From CAYSCW01 sp964449165 (GTDB lineage Bacteria > Acidobacteriota > Aminicenantia > Aminicenantales > Aminicenantaceae), in NCBI GenBank assembly GCA_964449165.1, contig CAYVAT010000006.1, forward strand, positions 62,001 through 126,000: a stretch of DNA of 64,000 nt, given 5' to 3'. Positions 49,485-58,686 of the stretch are shown piece after piece. The translations under genes were made by a program, and so were the position numbers. Every line of letters begins with the position of its first letter. Position 1 is the first letter of the stretch. The notes under the pieces were generated by a model that saw nothing but the letters and a program-made list of their open reading frames with translations, ran no database searches and was not told where the DNA came from.

Positions 49485-51908
49485 ATGAATGATAAACTAT
49501 CTGTCATCAGCCTCGAAGAAGAAATGAGGCGCTCATATCTTGATTATGCCATGAGCGTGATTATCGGGCGGGCCATTCCTGATATAAAGGATGGCCTCAA
49601 ACCCGTCCATCGTCGCACCCTCTATGCCATGTATGACATGGGCAGCATCTGGAACAAGCCTTACAAAAAGTCTGCTCGTATCGTGGGAGATGTGATCGGG
49701 AAATACCACCCCCATGGAGAAACGGCTGTCTACGATACCTTGGTGCGCATGGCTCAGGATTTCAGCCTTCGCTATCCGCTGGTAGACGGACAGGGAAATT
49801 TCGGTTCGATAGATGGGGACCCTCCCGCTGCTATGAGATACACTGAAGTCCGGATGAGGAAGATTACCCAAGAACTTTTAGCGGATATCGATAAGAATAC
49901 GGTCAATTTTGTTTCCAATTACGACGGAAGTCTCAGAATGCCTGATGTGCTTCCCGCCAAGTTCCCCAACCTTCTTGTCAACGGAAGTTCGGGTATAGCT
50001 GTAGGGATGGCCACTAACATTCCTCCTCACAACCTGAGCGAGGTTATAGACAGCATCATCCATCTTATACGTCATCCCACAGCCACTCTGGAAGAGATCA
50101 TGCAGTTTATCCCTGGCCCAGATTTTCCCACCGGCGGGTTGATCTTTGGCATAGATGGGATAAAAGAAGCTTATTCCTCTGGAAGAGGAACCATAACGGT
50201 CAGAGCGAGAGCGACCATAGAGAGAGGCAGGCGCAACGATAGAGACCGCATCGTCATCACTGAGATTCCCTACCAAGTGAACAAGACTAAAATCCTGGAG
50301 AATATCGCTAGCCTGGTAAATGACAAAAAAATAGAGGGGATTGCTGATATAAGAGACGAATCAGACCGAGAGGGGATGCGGATAGTGATTGAGGTCAGAA
50401 AGGGTGAGCTGCCCGAGATCATCCTTAATAACCTCTACAAACAAACCGGCCTTCAAACAACCTACGGAATTATCCTTCTGGCTATCGTAGAGAAACAGCC
50501 AAAATTTCTCAGTCTCCTCGATATGATGCTTTATTTTATATCTCACCGTCAGGATGTTGTCAGGCGTCGAACTCGCTATGAACTCAAAAAAGCAGAGCTG
50601 AGAGCACACATCCTGGCAGGTCTAATGGTGGCACTGGACCATCTGGATGAGATCATATCTCTCATCCGTTCGTCTCGAACTGTCGATCAAGCAAGAAAGG
50701 GTCTCATCACCAGCTTCCGTCTGACAAAAGTGCAGGCTCAAGCTATACTGGATTTACAGCTGCAGAAATTGACCGGAATGGAGAGAAAAAAAATACAGGA
50801 CGAATTTAATGAGCTGAAGAAGACAATCCTGAAATTGAAACGAATCCTGGGAAGCGAGAAACTTATTTTAAATATCATCGTTGATGAATTAATAAAAATA
50901 AAAGAGGAATACCAAGACGAAAGAAAGACGGAAATTAAAGAGGAAGAGATATCCGAGCTTAGACCAGAAGACCTGATCAAAGAGGAGAATGTGGCGGTAA
51001 CCTATACTTCATCAGGTTATGTAAAAAGAACCTCTTTGAGTTATTATCACTTCCAGGGACGAGGAGGAAAAGGAAGAAGAGGGATCAGCATGAAGCCTGA
51101 GGATGTGGTGCAGTATCTCTTTATCTGTTCTACCCACAGTTATCTTCTCTTTTTCACCAATAAGGGAAGACTTTACTGGCTAAGGGCTTTGGATATCCCA
51201 GATGTGGGGGTTTCTGGAAGAGGAAAATCCATCAAGAACCTTCTCCAGCTTGGCCCGGAAGAGGGGGTTAGTTCTGTGATCGGAGTAAAAGATTTTTCTG
51301 AAGATCTCTATGTCGTGATGCTGTGTTCTAATGGAAAGATCAAGAAGACAAGATTGAGTGATTTTCGGCATATGCGGAAAGGGGGGATTATAGCTGTCAC
51401 TCTCAACAAGAATGCTGAACTGCTGATGACCAAGCTCACCGATGGAAAGAAGGATATTCTCATTGGAACAAGGATGGGGAAGGCCATTAGGTTTAAGGAA
51501 AGTGAAATTAGAGCCATGGGTCGACAGGCTGCTGGCGTTAAATCTGTGACCCTCGGCCGTGGGGATATGATCATTGGAATGGTGGTCGTTGGGAAAGATG
51601 ACAAGTATATTTTCACTGCAAGCAGTAAGGGCTACGGGAAAAAGACGGATATCAGCCTTTATCCCAGACATAGAAGAGGGGGAAAAGGTGTTCTCAACCT
51701 TAGAGTCAACAAGAAGATCGGCGAAGCTATAGGTATGGGAGGAATTTCTGAAGAGGAAATGCTGTTGATAACAGAGCTGGGCAAGGTGATTCGGATAAAG
51801 ACGGAACAACTGAGACCTTTAGGGAGAGCTACCCAGGGTGTAAAAATCATTGATCTGGCCAAGAATGATAGAGTGGTGTCCATGGCCAAGGTAAGGGACA
51901 CCTTCTGA
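49485..51908 (+). CDS. gyrA: DNA gyrase subunit A
   Basis: An 807-residue breakage-reunion subunit. The catalytic tyrosine is Tyr119 in PPAAMRYTEVRM. The quinolone-resistance region reads GKYHPHGETAVYDT, with Thr80 at the position of E. coli Ser83. The C-terminal beta-pinwheel contains the GyrA-box-like FQGRGGKGRRGIS (about 525), which identifies gyrase and not ParC, and further blade repeats such as TRMGKAIRFKESEIRAMGR. It is expected to introduce negative supercoils with GyrB. Weak ribosome site, so expression is probably coupled to gyrB. Confidence 0.95.
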   Translation: MNDKLSVISLEEEMRRSYLDYAMSVIIGRAIPDIKDGLKPVHRRTLYAMYDMGSIWNKPYKKSARIVGDVIGKYHPHGETAVYDTLVRMAQDFSLRYPLVDGQGNFGSIDGDPPAAMRYTEVRMRKITQELLADIDKNTVNFVSNYDGSLRMPDVLPAKFPNLLVNGSSGIAVGMATNIPPHNLSEVIDSIIHLIRHPTATLEEIMQFIPGPDFPTGGLIFGIDGIKEAYSSGRGTITVRARATIERGRRNDRDRIVITEIPYQVNKTKILENIASLVNDKKIEGIADIRDESDREGMRIVIEVRKGELPEIILNNLYKQTGLQTTYGIILLAIVEKQPKFLSLLDMMLYFISHRQDVVRRRTRYELKKAELRAHILAGLMVALDHLDEIISLIRSSRTVDQARKGLITSFRLTKVQAQAILDLQLQKLTGMERKKIQDEFNELKKTILKLKRILGSEKLILNIIVDELIKIKEEYQDERKTEIKEEEISELRPEDLIKEENVAVTYTSSGYVKRTSLSYYHFQGRGGKGRRGISMKPEDVVQYLFICSTHSYLLFFTNKGRLYWLRALDIPDVGVSGRGKSIKNLLQLGPEEGVSSVIGVKDFSEDLYVVMLCSNGKIKKTRLSDFRHMRKGGIIAVTLNKNAELLMTKLTDGKKDILIGTRMGKAIRFKESEIRAMGRQAAGVKSVTLGRGDMIIGMVVVGKDDKYIFTASSKGYGKKTDISLYPRHRRGGKGVLNLRVNKKIGEAIGMGGISEEEMLLITELGKVIRIKTEQLRPLGRATQGVKIIDLAKNDRVVSMAKVRDTF

Positions 51909-52074
51909 GATCGAGCCCAGGCTTTCATAGATTCCATAATTCTAAGAATTTATCATTTTAGTTTTCTTTCTTTCTGGCTTGGCAAGAATAGCCTCTCCTC
52001 CTTCAAAAAGTAAAAATTACTAAATATCTTCACTCCCCACGGATTTGGAAATGCTTATTGCTGACGAGAATGGC

Positions 52075-52103
52075 TTGACAGTGGATTGTTTTCTTCTTTA
52101 AAA
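52075..52103 (+). promoter_or_regulatory. Promoter of the acyl-CoA synthetase gene
   Basis: TTGACA (52075-52080), 17 bases, TTAAAA (52098-52103). Just upstream, CACGGATTTGGAAATGCTTATTG resembles the outer block of the dispersed repeat. Confidence 0.5.
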
Positions 52104-52132
52104 TTGACCCAGCTTAAATCGAGGAGGGCAAA

Positions 52133-53923
52133 GTGGTAGAGACAATCAGTCAGCTCATTTTGAATACAGTCGAGTCGTTTCCCAAAGATGATTTGATGAT
52201 GTACAAAAAAGAAGGGAAATATGTCGCTCTTTCCACCGAGGAAATTGGTAACAGAGTTAAGTTTTTTTCTTTGGGCTTGAGAGCCTTGGGACAGAAAAAA
52301 GAAGATAAGCTCGTCATCCTCTCGGATAACAGACCGGAATGGATGATCACAGACCTGGCCAATCTATGTTTGGGGGGAATAACAGTTCCTATCTATACCT
52401 CTCTGGTCCCAGATCAGATCAAGTATATCGTCGAAAATTCCGATGCCAGGATAGTCGTCTGTTCCGATCAAGAACTATGGAAAAAGATAGAAACTGTCAA
52501 AGGTGAGCTGACAAATGTTTCCCATTACATCACTTTTGCTCAAGAAGCTCCTGAGGGGGTGCTGACTTTCCAAGGGGTGATGGATAAGGGCAGAAAACTT
52601 TATCAAGAAGATCCAGAAATTTTTCAAAAAAAGGCATTAGCCGTATTGCCCTCTGACATCGCTTCCATCATCTACACATCGGGGACCACTGGGATCCCGA
52701 AGGGAGTCATGTTGACTCATGGAAATTTTATCAGCAACGTGAAAAGTTGCTCAGAAATCATCCCCTTCTCAGATAAGGATACTGTACTTTCCTTCTTGCC
52801 GTTGTCACATGTTTTAGAGAGGATGGTAAGTTTCACCTACCTCTACAAGGGCTGTTCGATTGCTTATGCCGAAAGCATAGAAACCGTGGCCGAGAATTTA
52901 CTTGAGGTCAGGCCCCATATCATGGTCAGTGTCCCTCGTGTTTTCGAAAAGATCTATTCCAAGGTCATGGACAATGTGCTCCAGAGCTCGGTTTTGAAGA
53001 GGAAAATCTTCTTCTGGGCTGTTAAGGTAGGAAGAGAGTATGGACAAAAAAAACTCCAGAATCAGCCTGTCTCTGGGTGGCTTCAATTCAGGAAGAATAT
53101 CGCCCATAAACTTGTCTTTTCCAAGATCATTGAAAGGACAGGAGGCAGGGTCAGATTTTTTGTCTCTGGAGGAGCTCCTCTTTCCAAAGATATTGCGGAA
53201 TTCTTCTATGCCATGGGGCTAGTCGTTCTCGAAGGATATGGTTTAACAGAGACATCTCCTGTCATCGCCGTCAATGTGCTTGATCATATCAGGTTTGGAA
53301 CTGTAGGGAGAGCCATTCCTGGAGTGGAAGTGAAAATTGCCGAAGACGGAGAGATACTGACCAGGGGGCCTCACGTGATGAAAGGCTACTACAAGATGGA
53401 GGCTGAGACAGAGGAAGCTTTCAAAGGAGGCTGGTTCCATACAGAAGACATCGGCTATTTGGATGAAGACGAATTTCTAGTCATCACCGACAGAAAGAAA
53501 GATATCATCGTTACGGCGGGAGGAAAGAATGTTGCCCCTCAACCCATCGAAAACATTTTGAAAACGAATCCTTATATTTCCAATGCCATGGTCATTGGTG
53601 ATAAGAAAAAATTTGTCTCTGCTTTGATCGTGCCTGATTTCGATAAATTAGTAGATTACGCCCAATACAATAAGATCCCCTACGAGAACCTTAGTGAGCT
53701 GGTTAAGGATGAAAGAGTGATCAATTTCCTGCATTCGGAAGTGGATCGATCCACGCCTGGGCTTTCTTCCTATGAGAAGGTTAAAAAGATTGCTCTTCTG
53801 GATCGAGATTTCGAGATTGAGAAAGGAGAGATCACTCCTACCCTGAAGGTTAAAAGGAATATTGTGGAGAAGAAGTATGCTGACTTGATTGAATCCATGT
53901 ATAGAGAAGATTTGGGTATGTAA
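52133..53923 (+). CDS. Long-chain fatty-acid--CoA ligase (AMP-forming)
   Basis: A 596-residue adenylate-forming enzyme from a GTG at 52133 (GAGGAGGGCAAA upstream). The AMP-binding motif IIYTSGTTGIPKGVML is at about residues 179-194. VVLEGYGLTETSPVI and WFHTEDIGYLDEDEFLVITDRKKDI give the later core motifs. The C-terminal lysine region contains GEITPTLKVKRN. The architecture and length are those of the long-chain (FadD15/ACSBG-like) group that activates fatty acids for degradation or lipid synthesis. It is monocistronic, convergent with the zinc-ribbon gene. Confidence 0.9.
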   Translation: MVETISQLILNTVESFPKDDLMMYKKEGKYVALSTEEIGNRVKFFSLGLRALGQKKEDKLVILSDNRPEWMITDLANLCLGGITVPIYTSLVPDQIKYIVENSDARIVVCSDQELWKKIETVKGELTNVSHYITFAQEAPEGVLTFQGVMDKGRKLYQEDPEIFQKKALAVLPSDIASIIYTSGTTGIPKGVMLTHGNFISNVKSCSEIIPFSDKDTVLSFLPLSHVLERMVSFTYLYKGCSIAYAESIETVAENLLEVRPHIMVSVPRVFEKIYSKVMDNVLQSSVLKRKIFFWAVKVGREYGQKKLQNQPVSGWLQFRKNIAHKLVFSKIIERTGGRVRFFVSGGAPLSKDIAEFFYAMGLVVLEGYGLTETSPVIAVNVLDHIRFGTVGRAIPGVEVKIAEDGEILTRGPHVMKGYYKMEAETEEAFKGGWFHTEDIGYLDEDEFLVITDRKKDIIVTAGGKNVAPQPIENILKTNPYISNAMVIGDKKKFVSALIVPDFDKLVDYAQYNKIPYENLSELVKDERVINFLHSEVDRSTPGLSSYEKVKKIALLDRDFEIEKGEITPTLKVKRNIVEKKYADLIESMYREDLGM

Positions 53924-53964
53924 AAATCGATGGATAAATCCCCTTTAAAAGACTTAGGCTCGAA

Positions 53965-54687
53965 TCAGGCTGATTTTTCTTTTTCTTCCTGCCAGTAAAG
54001 AATCCTTCCGCAGTTTTCACAGATGATAAGCTCGTTTTCTGACTTGAGTTCATTCAACATCTGGGGTCTGATCCGCATATGACACATAGAACAGAAATCG
54101 TCTCGAACAGGAGAGAGGGCGATGCCGTTCTTGTTGTTATATATTTTCAGGTAAAGACTGACCTGGATTGGAGGAATTTTTGGCAGGAGCTTCTCTTTGC
54201 TTTCAAGGAGCTTCGTCTTTTTTCCCTCAGCTTCTTTTGATCTTTGCCTGAGTGTCTCTTTTTCCTTCGAATATTTTTCGTTAGTGATCTCCGCCTTTTT
54301 GGTGGATTCTTTTATTTCTTTCTCGATATCGTCAGCCAGCAGCATATCGCTTATAATTTCTTCTTCAAGTTGATCCATCTTTTTCTGTGCTTCTTCGATT
54401 TCTTTAAGCAGGGAGCTGTATTCTTTGTTGGTTTTAACCTCGTTGAGTTGGCGTTTGTACTTTGAAATTTGGCCCTTGATATCCTGGGTTTGGGTTTCTA
54501 GGTTCCTCCTCCTTTTCTGGTTTTGGGCAAGTTTTTCTTTTGCCTGGAGGACGATCAGGGAGCTTTCTTCGATTTTTTTGTCAATCTCTTCTAATTGGAG
54601 GGGGATATTTTGGAGGAAAAGAGATATTTTATGTATTTCTGAATCGAGATACTGCAGTTTGATTAAATTCTCAAAGTCGCTATCCAC
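53965..54687 (-). CDS. Coiled-coil C4 zinc-ribbon protein (CdsZ-like, COG1579)
   Basis: A 240-residue protein from a GTG at 54687 (TGAGGAAAAAAT upstream). Residues about 10-170 form a long antiparallel coiled coil (for example LKEIEEAQKKMDQLEEEII). The C-terminal zinc ribbon has Cys199-Cys202 in FCSMCHMRIRP and Cys223-Cys226 in CENCGRILYW. The family is widespread and poorly understood, with nucleic-acid or chaperone-like roles proposed. It lies just downstream of tRNA-Ile2 on the same strand, so the two might share a transcript. Confidence 0.85.
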   Translation of the reverse strand: MDSDFENLIKLQYLDSEIHKISLFLQNIPLQLEEIDKKIEESSLIVLQAKEKLAQNQKRRRNLETQTQDIKGQISKYKRQLNEVKTNKEYSSLLKEIEEAQKKMDQLEEEIISDMLLADDIEKEIKESTKKAEITNEKYSKEKETLRQRSKEAEGKKTKLLESKEKLLPKIPPIQVSLYLKIYNNKNGIALSPVRDDFCSMCHMRIRPQMLNELKSENELIICENCGRILYWQEEKEKSA

Positions 54688-54708
54688 ATTTTTTCCTCAA
54701 CTGGGAAA

Positions 54709-54780
54709 TGGGCCTACCAGGATTCGAACCTGGGACCTGCCGGTTATGAGCCGGTGGCTCTACCGCTGAGCTATAGGCCC
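54709..54780 (-). tRNA. tRNA with CAT anticodon, probably tRNA-Ile2 (lysidine type)
   Basis: A 72-base cloverleaf on the minus strand without CCA. The acceptor stem GGGCCTA/TAGGCCC is perfect. The D arm is GCTC/GAGC and the T arm CCAGG-TTCGAAT-CCTGG. The anticodon loop is CTCATAA, so the anticodon is CAT. The CTCATAA loop flanked by GG and CC is typical of tRNA-Ile2, whose C34 is modified to lysidine, and differs from the TTCATAC or CTCATAA-with-GGG stems of Met species. Elongator Met is the alternative. Confidence 0.85.
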
Positions 54781-54787
54781 TTCCCTT

Positions 54788-54816
54788 CTTATAACAAATC
54801 TAAAATTTCAAGTCAA
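54788..54816 (-). promoter_or_regulatory. Promoter of tRNA-Ile2
   Basis: Minus strand TTGACT (54816-54811), 17 bases, TATAAG (54793-54788), 8 bases before the mature 5' end. Confidence 0.65.
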
Positions 54817-54823
54817 TTTGGGA

Positions 54824-54850
54824 AGGGCTTCGGATGGAAATGAACCGACG
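54824..54850 (+). repeat. Right half of the dispersed hairpin repeat (copy G)
   Basis: GGGCTTCGGATGGAAATGAA (from 54825) matches the loop end and right arm of the family, and CGACGCCTCATCATCTGATTA continues the flank seen in copy E. It lies right behind the tRNA-Ile2 promoter. The left half is absent. Confidence 0.6.
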
Positions 54851-54980
54851 CCTCATCATCTGATTAGAGGTAAAATTTTCACATATTACCGAGATAGTGA
54901 GTAACCATGAATAGAACGAAGGAAAATTCCCATTAGTGGAAATAGAGGGAAAGGTTCTGGATTAGAAATGCCTCCTCAAA

Positions 54981-56603
54981 TCAATCAGTGTTAGCAAAAG
55001 ACTTCAACTTTCTGCTGCGACTGGGATGCTTCAGCTTTCTTAGCGCCTTTGCCTCAATCTGGCGGATTCGCTCTCGAGTTACCTTGAACTGTTGTCCCAC
55101 TTCTTCCAGAGTGTGTTCGTTACCGTCTCCTAAACCGAATCTCATCTTTAAGACTTTTGCTTCTCTCTCAGTAAGGGATTTTAAAGCTTCCTCGATCTGC
55201 TCCCTCAGATTGATATGAATGACGGTATCCGGAGGGGATGGCATGAGCTTATCCTCTATAAAATCCCCCAAATGACTGTCCTCTTCCTCTCCTATGGGGG
55301 TTTCCAGAGATATGGGCTCTTGGGCGATCTTTATGATTTTTCTGACCTTGTTCACAGGCATGTCCATTTTCCTGGCAATTTCCTCACTAGAAGGCTCTCT
55401 CCCAACCTCTTGGACTAAACTTCTGGATACTCTAATCAGCTTGTTGATGGTTTCGATCATATGCACAGGTATGCGGATGGTTCGTGCCTGGTCAGCGATT
55501 GCGCGGGTGATGGCTTGCCTTATCCACCACGTTGCATAAGTAGAGAATTTGTATCCACGCCGGTATTCAAACTTCTCCACAGCTTTCATCAAACCCATGT
55601 TTCCTTCTTGGATCAAATCCAAGAACTGAAGTCCGCGGTTGCTGTATTTTTTGGCTATGGACACTACCAATCTTAAATTGGCAGCCACAAGCTCCTTTTT
55701 TGCCTGATCGCTGATCTTTTTTCCGGTAGTGATGGCTCGGAGTGTTTTTCTCAATGCTTGGGAATCGAGCCCAATCTCCTTGTGGTATGTGCGGAGAAGT
55801 TTATTGATTTCTTTAATTTTTTTCTTTAGCTCCGCCTTTCTTTCCTTTCTCTTAACACGACTCAGGGAGAGGTTAAGCTCCTCTTTTGACTCTTCCAATT
55901 CGTTTATAACTTTGAGCTTATCTCGGAGAATCTCGATGATCTTTTCTCGGTGATCAGAGAGGATATTAAGCTGTTGGATGAAACGGCTCATCTGGATGAT
56001 GAGACGTCCTCTCTGGATCCTGTATTTCTTGGTTGATGGCAGTCTGTCAAACTTGGCACTCAGCTTTCTTATCCTTTTTATTTTGGAGGCGATCTGTTTA
56101 CGTTTTTCCTCCAGCTTGCCTTCGGAAACATCCTCTTCACTGAGATCAAACATTTCGTGGATGATTTCGGGATCTTCGTTGATTTTCTCTTCCAGGTTCA
56201 GGACTTCGTTGAGTACCAGGCGGGTTTTGGAGAGGGCCTTGATAATCGCTTTCTCGCCTCTTTCGATCTCTCTGGCAATGGCGATTTCACCCTCCCGGGT
56301 GAGGAGCGAGATATTGCCCATCTCCCGAAGGTAAAGTTTTACGGGATCGGTTGTCCTTTCCAAACCTTCCAGGGAAACAAGGCTGCTCTTTTTTCTCTTG
56401 GGAACAGCTTCTTTTTGCCTGCTATCCAGGATTTTGATTCCGTAGTCATCCATAGAGCTGAGAAAATCATCGAATTCCTGATCATCATCCAGATCGTCGT
56501 GGAAAGTTTTATCGATCTCTTCGAAAAGAAGATATCCTTGCTTTTTTCCTTTAGAGATGAGCTGATGGATTTCATCCTTTTGGTATTTATCTTCGGAAGG
56601 CAA
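54981..56603 (-). CDS. rpoD: RNA polymerase primary sigma factor (sigma-70)
   Basis: A 540-residue sigma factor from a TTG at 56603 with TAGGAGATAG upstream. Region 1.1 is short and acidic (DDDLDDDQ-like). Region 1.2 has TTDPVKLYLREMGNISLLTREGE. A charged non-conserved region lies between about 150 and 290. Region 2 has NLRLVVSIAKKYSNRGLQF, DLIQEGNMGLMKAVEKFEY and YATWWIRQAITRAIADQ. Region 3 has RIPVHMIETINKL. Region 4.2 is TRERIRQIEAKALRKL. It lies 54 bases behind dnaG, the conserved macromolecular-synthesis pairing, with rpsU missing. The promoters listed here of TTGACA/TATAAT type fit this factor. Confidence 0.95.
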   Translation of the reverse strand: MPSEDKYQKDEIHQLISKGKKQGYLLFEEIDKTFHDDLDDDQEFDDFLSSMDDYGIKILDSRQKEAVPKRKKSSLVSLEGLERTTDPVKLYLREMGNISLLTREGEIAIAREIERGEKAIIKALSKTRLVLNEVLNLEEKINEDPEIIHEMFDLSEEDVSEGKLEEKRKQIASKIKRIRKLSAKFDRLPSTKKYRIQRGRLIIQMSRFIQQLNILSDHREKIIEILRDKLKVINELEESKEELNLSLSRVKRKERKAELKKKIKEINKLLRTYHKEIGLDSQALRKTLRAITTGKKISDQAKKELVAANLRLVVSIAKKYSNRGLQFLDLIQEGNMGLMKAVEKFEYRRGYKFSTYATWWIRQAITRAIADQARTIRIPVHMIETINKLIRVSRSLVQEVGREPSSEEIARKMDMPVNKVRKIIKIAQEPISLETPIGEEEDSHLGDFIEDKLMPSPPDTVIHINLREQIEEALKSLTEREAKVLKMRFGLGDGNEHTLEEVGQQFKVTRERIRQIEAKALRKLKHPSRSRKLKSFANTD

Positions 56604-56657
56604 TTTTTCTATCTCCTAACCTTGAATAAAACTCTACCTTTTATTATAACTTATTTT

Positions 56658-58394
56658 TTAGTCATTCCGTTTCGATAACAGCAGTATTTCTTTGGCCAGA
56701 TCCAATCTCTGGTTGAGAAGAGATCTCAGTTTTTCCCTTTCACCCTGTTTTTCCAATCTAGCGATTTCAGTCTTCAATTTTTTTACCCTTTTTTCAAGGG
56801 AAAGTTTTCTTAGAGTGAAAAGACAGTCCAAGGCCTCTTCTAGAGTGGGGCTTTGCTCTTTTTCCATCAGGATTTCCGAGAGACAGCTCATCAGGGATTG
56901 ATCAATTTTTTCTGTAATTTCATAAAAATCCAGGTTCTTCCCATTCTTGAAAGAATCTGAGAGAACTCGAAATATTGGTTCACTCTGTAATTCCCGAAAG
57001 TCTTCTTCCTTCATCTCCGAGTAGACATAAGGAGCGATGAGCTTATCTCCCATGAGTATTTGAAGAAGTCTCTTCTCAGCGAGATAAAATGACTTTCTTT
57101 CTGTGCTCTCACCCTTGATTGATTTCTGGCGGGTTACAGAGCGCAAGACTTCTTCTTCCACATCAAGGTATTCGCTGGCTTTTTTCAAATATTCACTGCG
57201 AACTACTCGGTCTGGGATTTTCCCGATTTCTTCCACCACGGACCTGACAACTTTGCTTTTCTCTTCTGGTGTTCCTCTTTTTTCTTCCAGAAGATGGAAG
57301 TCTATCAGTAACTTCAATCCAGGAGTACTTTTTTCCACTAGGTCTTTAAAAGCTTCTGGACCGTGTTGGCGGATGAAGCTGTCAGGATCCATTTTAGGGG
57401 GCAGGTTCAGGACCTTGATTTCGACACCATTTTCGAAACAGAGCGAGATTGCTCGCACAGCTGCTTTCTTTCCTGCAGAATCGGCATCATAACCGACCAC
57501 TAGCCGGGGTGCAAACTTTTTAGCAAGGATAACCTGATCAGGCGTCAGACTGGTTCCTAAAGAGGCAGCGATGTTTCTTATCCCGGTCTTGTAGAGGGAG
57601 ACAAAATCTGTATAACCTTCGACCAGAATCACTTCTCCTTTTTCGCGGATGGCTTCCCTGCAGAAATTCAGGCCATAGAGCATTTTTCCCTTGGAGTATA
57701 CTGGAGTATCTGGGGAATTCAAATATTTGGGGTCGTCATCGAGAATAGTCCTCCCCCCGAAAGCAATCACTTTTCCAGTGAGATTGAATATGGGGAAGAT
57801 GATCCTTCCCCTGAATCGATCGTAATAACCTTCCTTCTTCTGCCGGAGAATAACCAATCCAGCTTTCTCAAGATCCAGGGGGGAGACGTTTTTCCCCCGA
57901 AAAAAAGAAAGAAGAGAATCCCAGGAATTCAGGGCATATCCAATCTTAAGGGCCTGGATAATTTCTTCTGAGATATTTCTCTTCTTCAAGTAATGGAGCG
58001 CTTCTTTTCCTTCCCGAGTGTTAAACAGGTTTTTCTTGAAAAAAGCGAGAGCACTTTGGTTTATCTTGTCTATTTTTTCTTCCAATTTTTGTTGCTGGGC
58101 AGATAATTGTCTTTTTTGAGGAAGAGGGATGTTATATTTTTCAGCCAGAAATCTCAGAGCTTCAGGAAAGCTCAGGTTTTCCTTTTCCATGACTAGGGTG
58201 AAGATATCCCCTCCCATCCCGCAGCCGAAACAGTGGAAGAGCTGTTTTTCATCGTCTACGGTAAAGGAGGGATCCTTCTCAGAATGGAAAGGACAGAGTC
58301 CTACGTGCCGTCTTCCTCGTCTCTTCAAGGTGGTGTATTGAGAGGCAATATCGACGATATTGGCTGTCTGTCTTACTTGATCAACAATCTCCAT
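56658..58394 (-). CDS. dnaG: DNA primase
   Basis: A 578-residue primase. The zinc-binding domain uses Cys34, His37, Cys55 and Cys58 (GLCPFHSEK, LFHCFGCGMGG). The RNA polymerase/TOPRIM core has FRGRIIFPIFNLTGKVIAFGGR, VEGYTDFVSLYKTG and VGYDADSAGKKAA. The C-terminal helicase-binding region is helical and divergent. It synthesises RNA primers at the replication fork. Its own promoter lies at 58430-58458, and rpoD follows in the same transcript. Confidence 0.95.
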   Translation of the reverse strand: MEIVDQVRQTANIVDIASQYTTLKRRGRRHVGLCPFHSEKDPSFTVDDEKQLFHCFGCGMGGDIFTLVMEKENLSFPEALRFLAEKYNIPLPQKRQLSAQQQKLEEKIDKINQSALAFFKKNLFNTREGKEALHYLKKRNISEEIIQALKIGYALNSWDSLLSFFRGKNVSPLDLEKAGLVILRQKKEGYYDRFRGRIIFPIFNLTGKVIAFGGRTILDDDPKYLNSPDTPVYSKGKMLYGLNFCREAIREKGEVILVEGYTDFVSLYKTGIRNIAASLGTSLTPDQVILAKKFAPRLVVGYDADSAGKKAAVRAISLCFENGVEIKVLNLPPKMDPDSFIRQHGPEAFKDLVEKSTPGLKLLIDFHLLEEKRGTPEEKSKVVRSVVEEIGKIPDRVVRSEYLKKASEYLDVEEEVLRSVTRQKSIKGESTERKSFYLAEKRLLQILMGDKLIAPYVYSEMKEEDFRELQSEPIFRVLSDSFKNGKNLDFYEITEKIDQSLMSCLSEILMEKEQSPTLEEALDCLFTLRKLSLEKRVKKLKTEIARLEKQGEREKLRSLLNQRLDLAKEILLLSKRND

Positions 58395-58429
58395 CTTTGA
58401 TGTCGCAGTATAAACCTACTCACATAGTA

Positions 58430-58458
58430 AATATAGGGGTGAATTTGCCATTTGTCAA
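58430..58458 (-). promoter_or_regulatory. Promoter of dnaG-rpoD
   Basis: Minus strand TTGACA (58458-58453), 17 bases, TATATT (58435-58430). The start codon is 36 bases downstream. Confidence 0.65.
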
Positions 58459-58686
58459 GCGGCTAAGTGCTTAAAAAATAAAGTGGTTATGAATTTTTTG
58501 TCTTTTATCCATCAACTGATGTGTTTTTCTATAAAATACTATAGAATAAGGCTCACAGTCGCTGTCGATAAAGCAATTGAGGAATGCCATTTGGACAAAC
58601 GTGATGTTTGATGAATAGAAAACAGCTTTTTTATCCACGGAGAAGGCAGGTTGTGGATAGTCCGGAAGTCATAGACCATCAAATAC

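Noticed and set aside
49485..51908. Topoisomerase IV subunit (parC) instead of gyrA
   Set aside because: A GyrA-box-like QGRGGKG and the full beta-pinwheel are present, and gyrB lies directly upstream.
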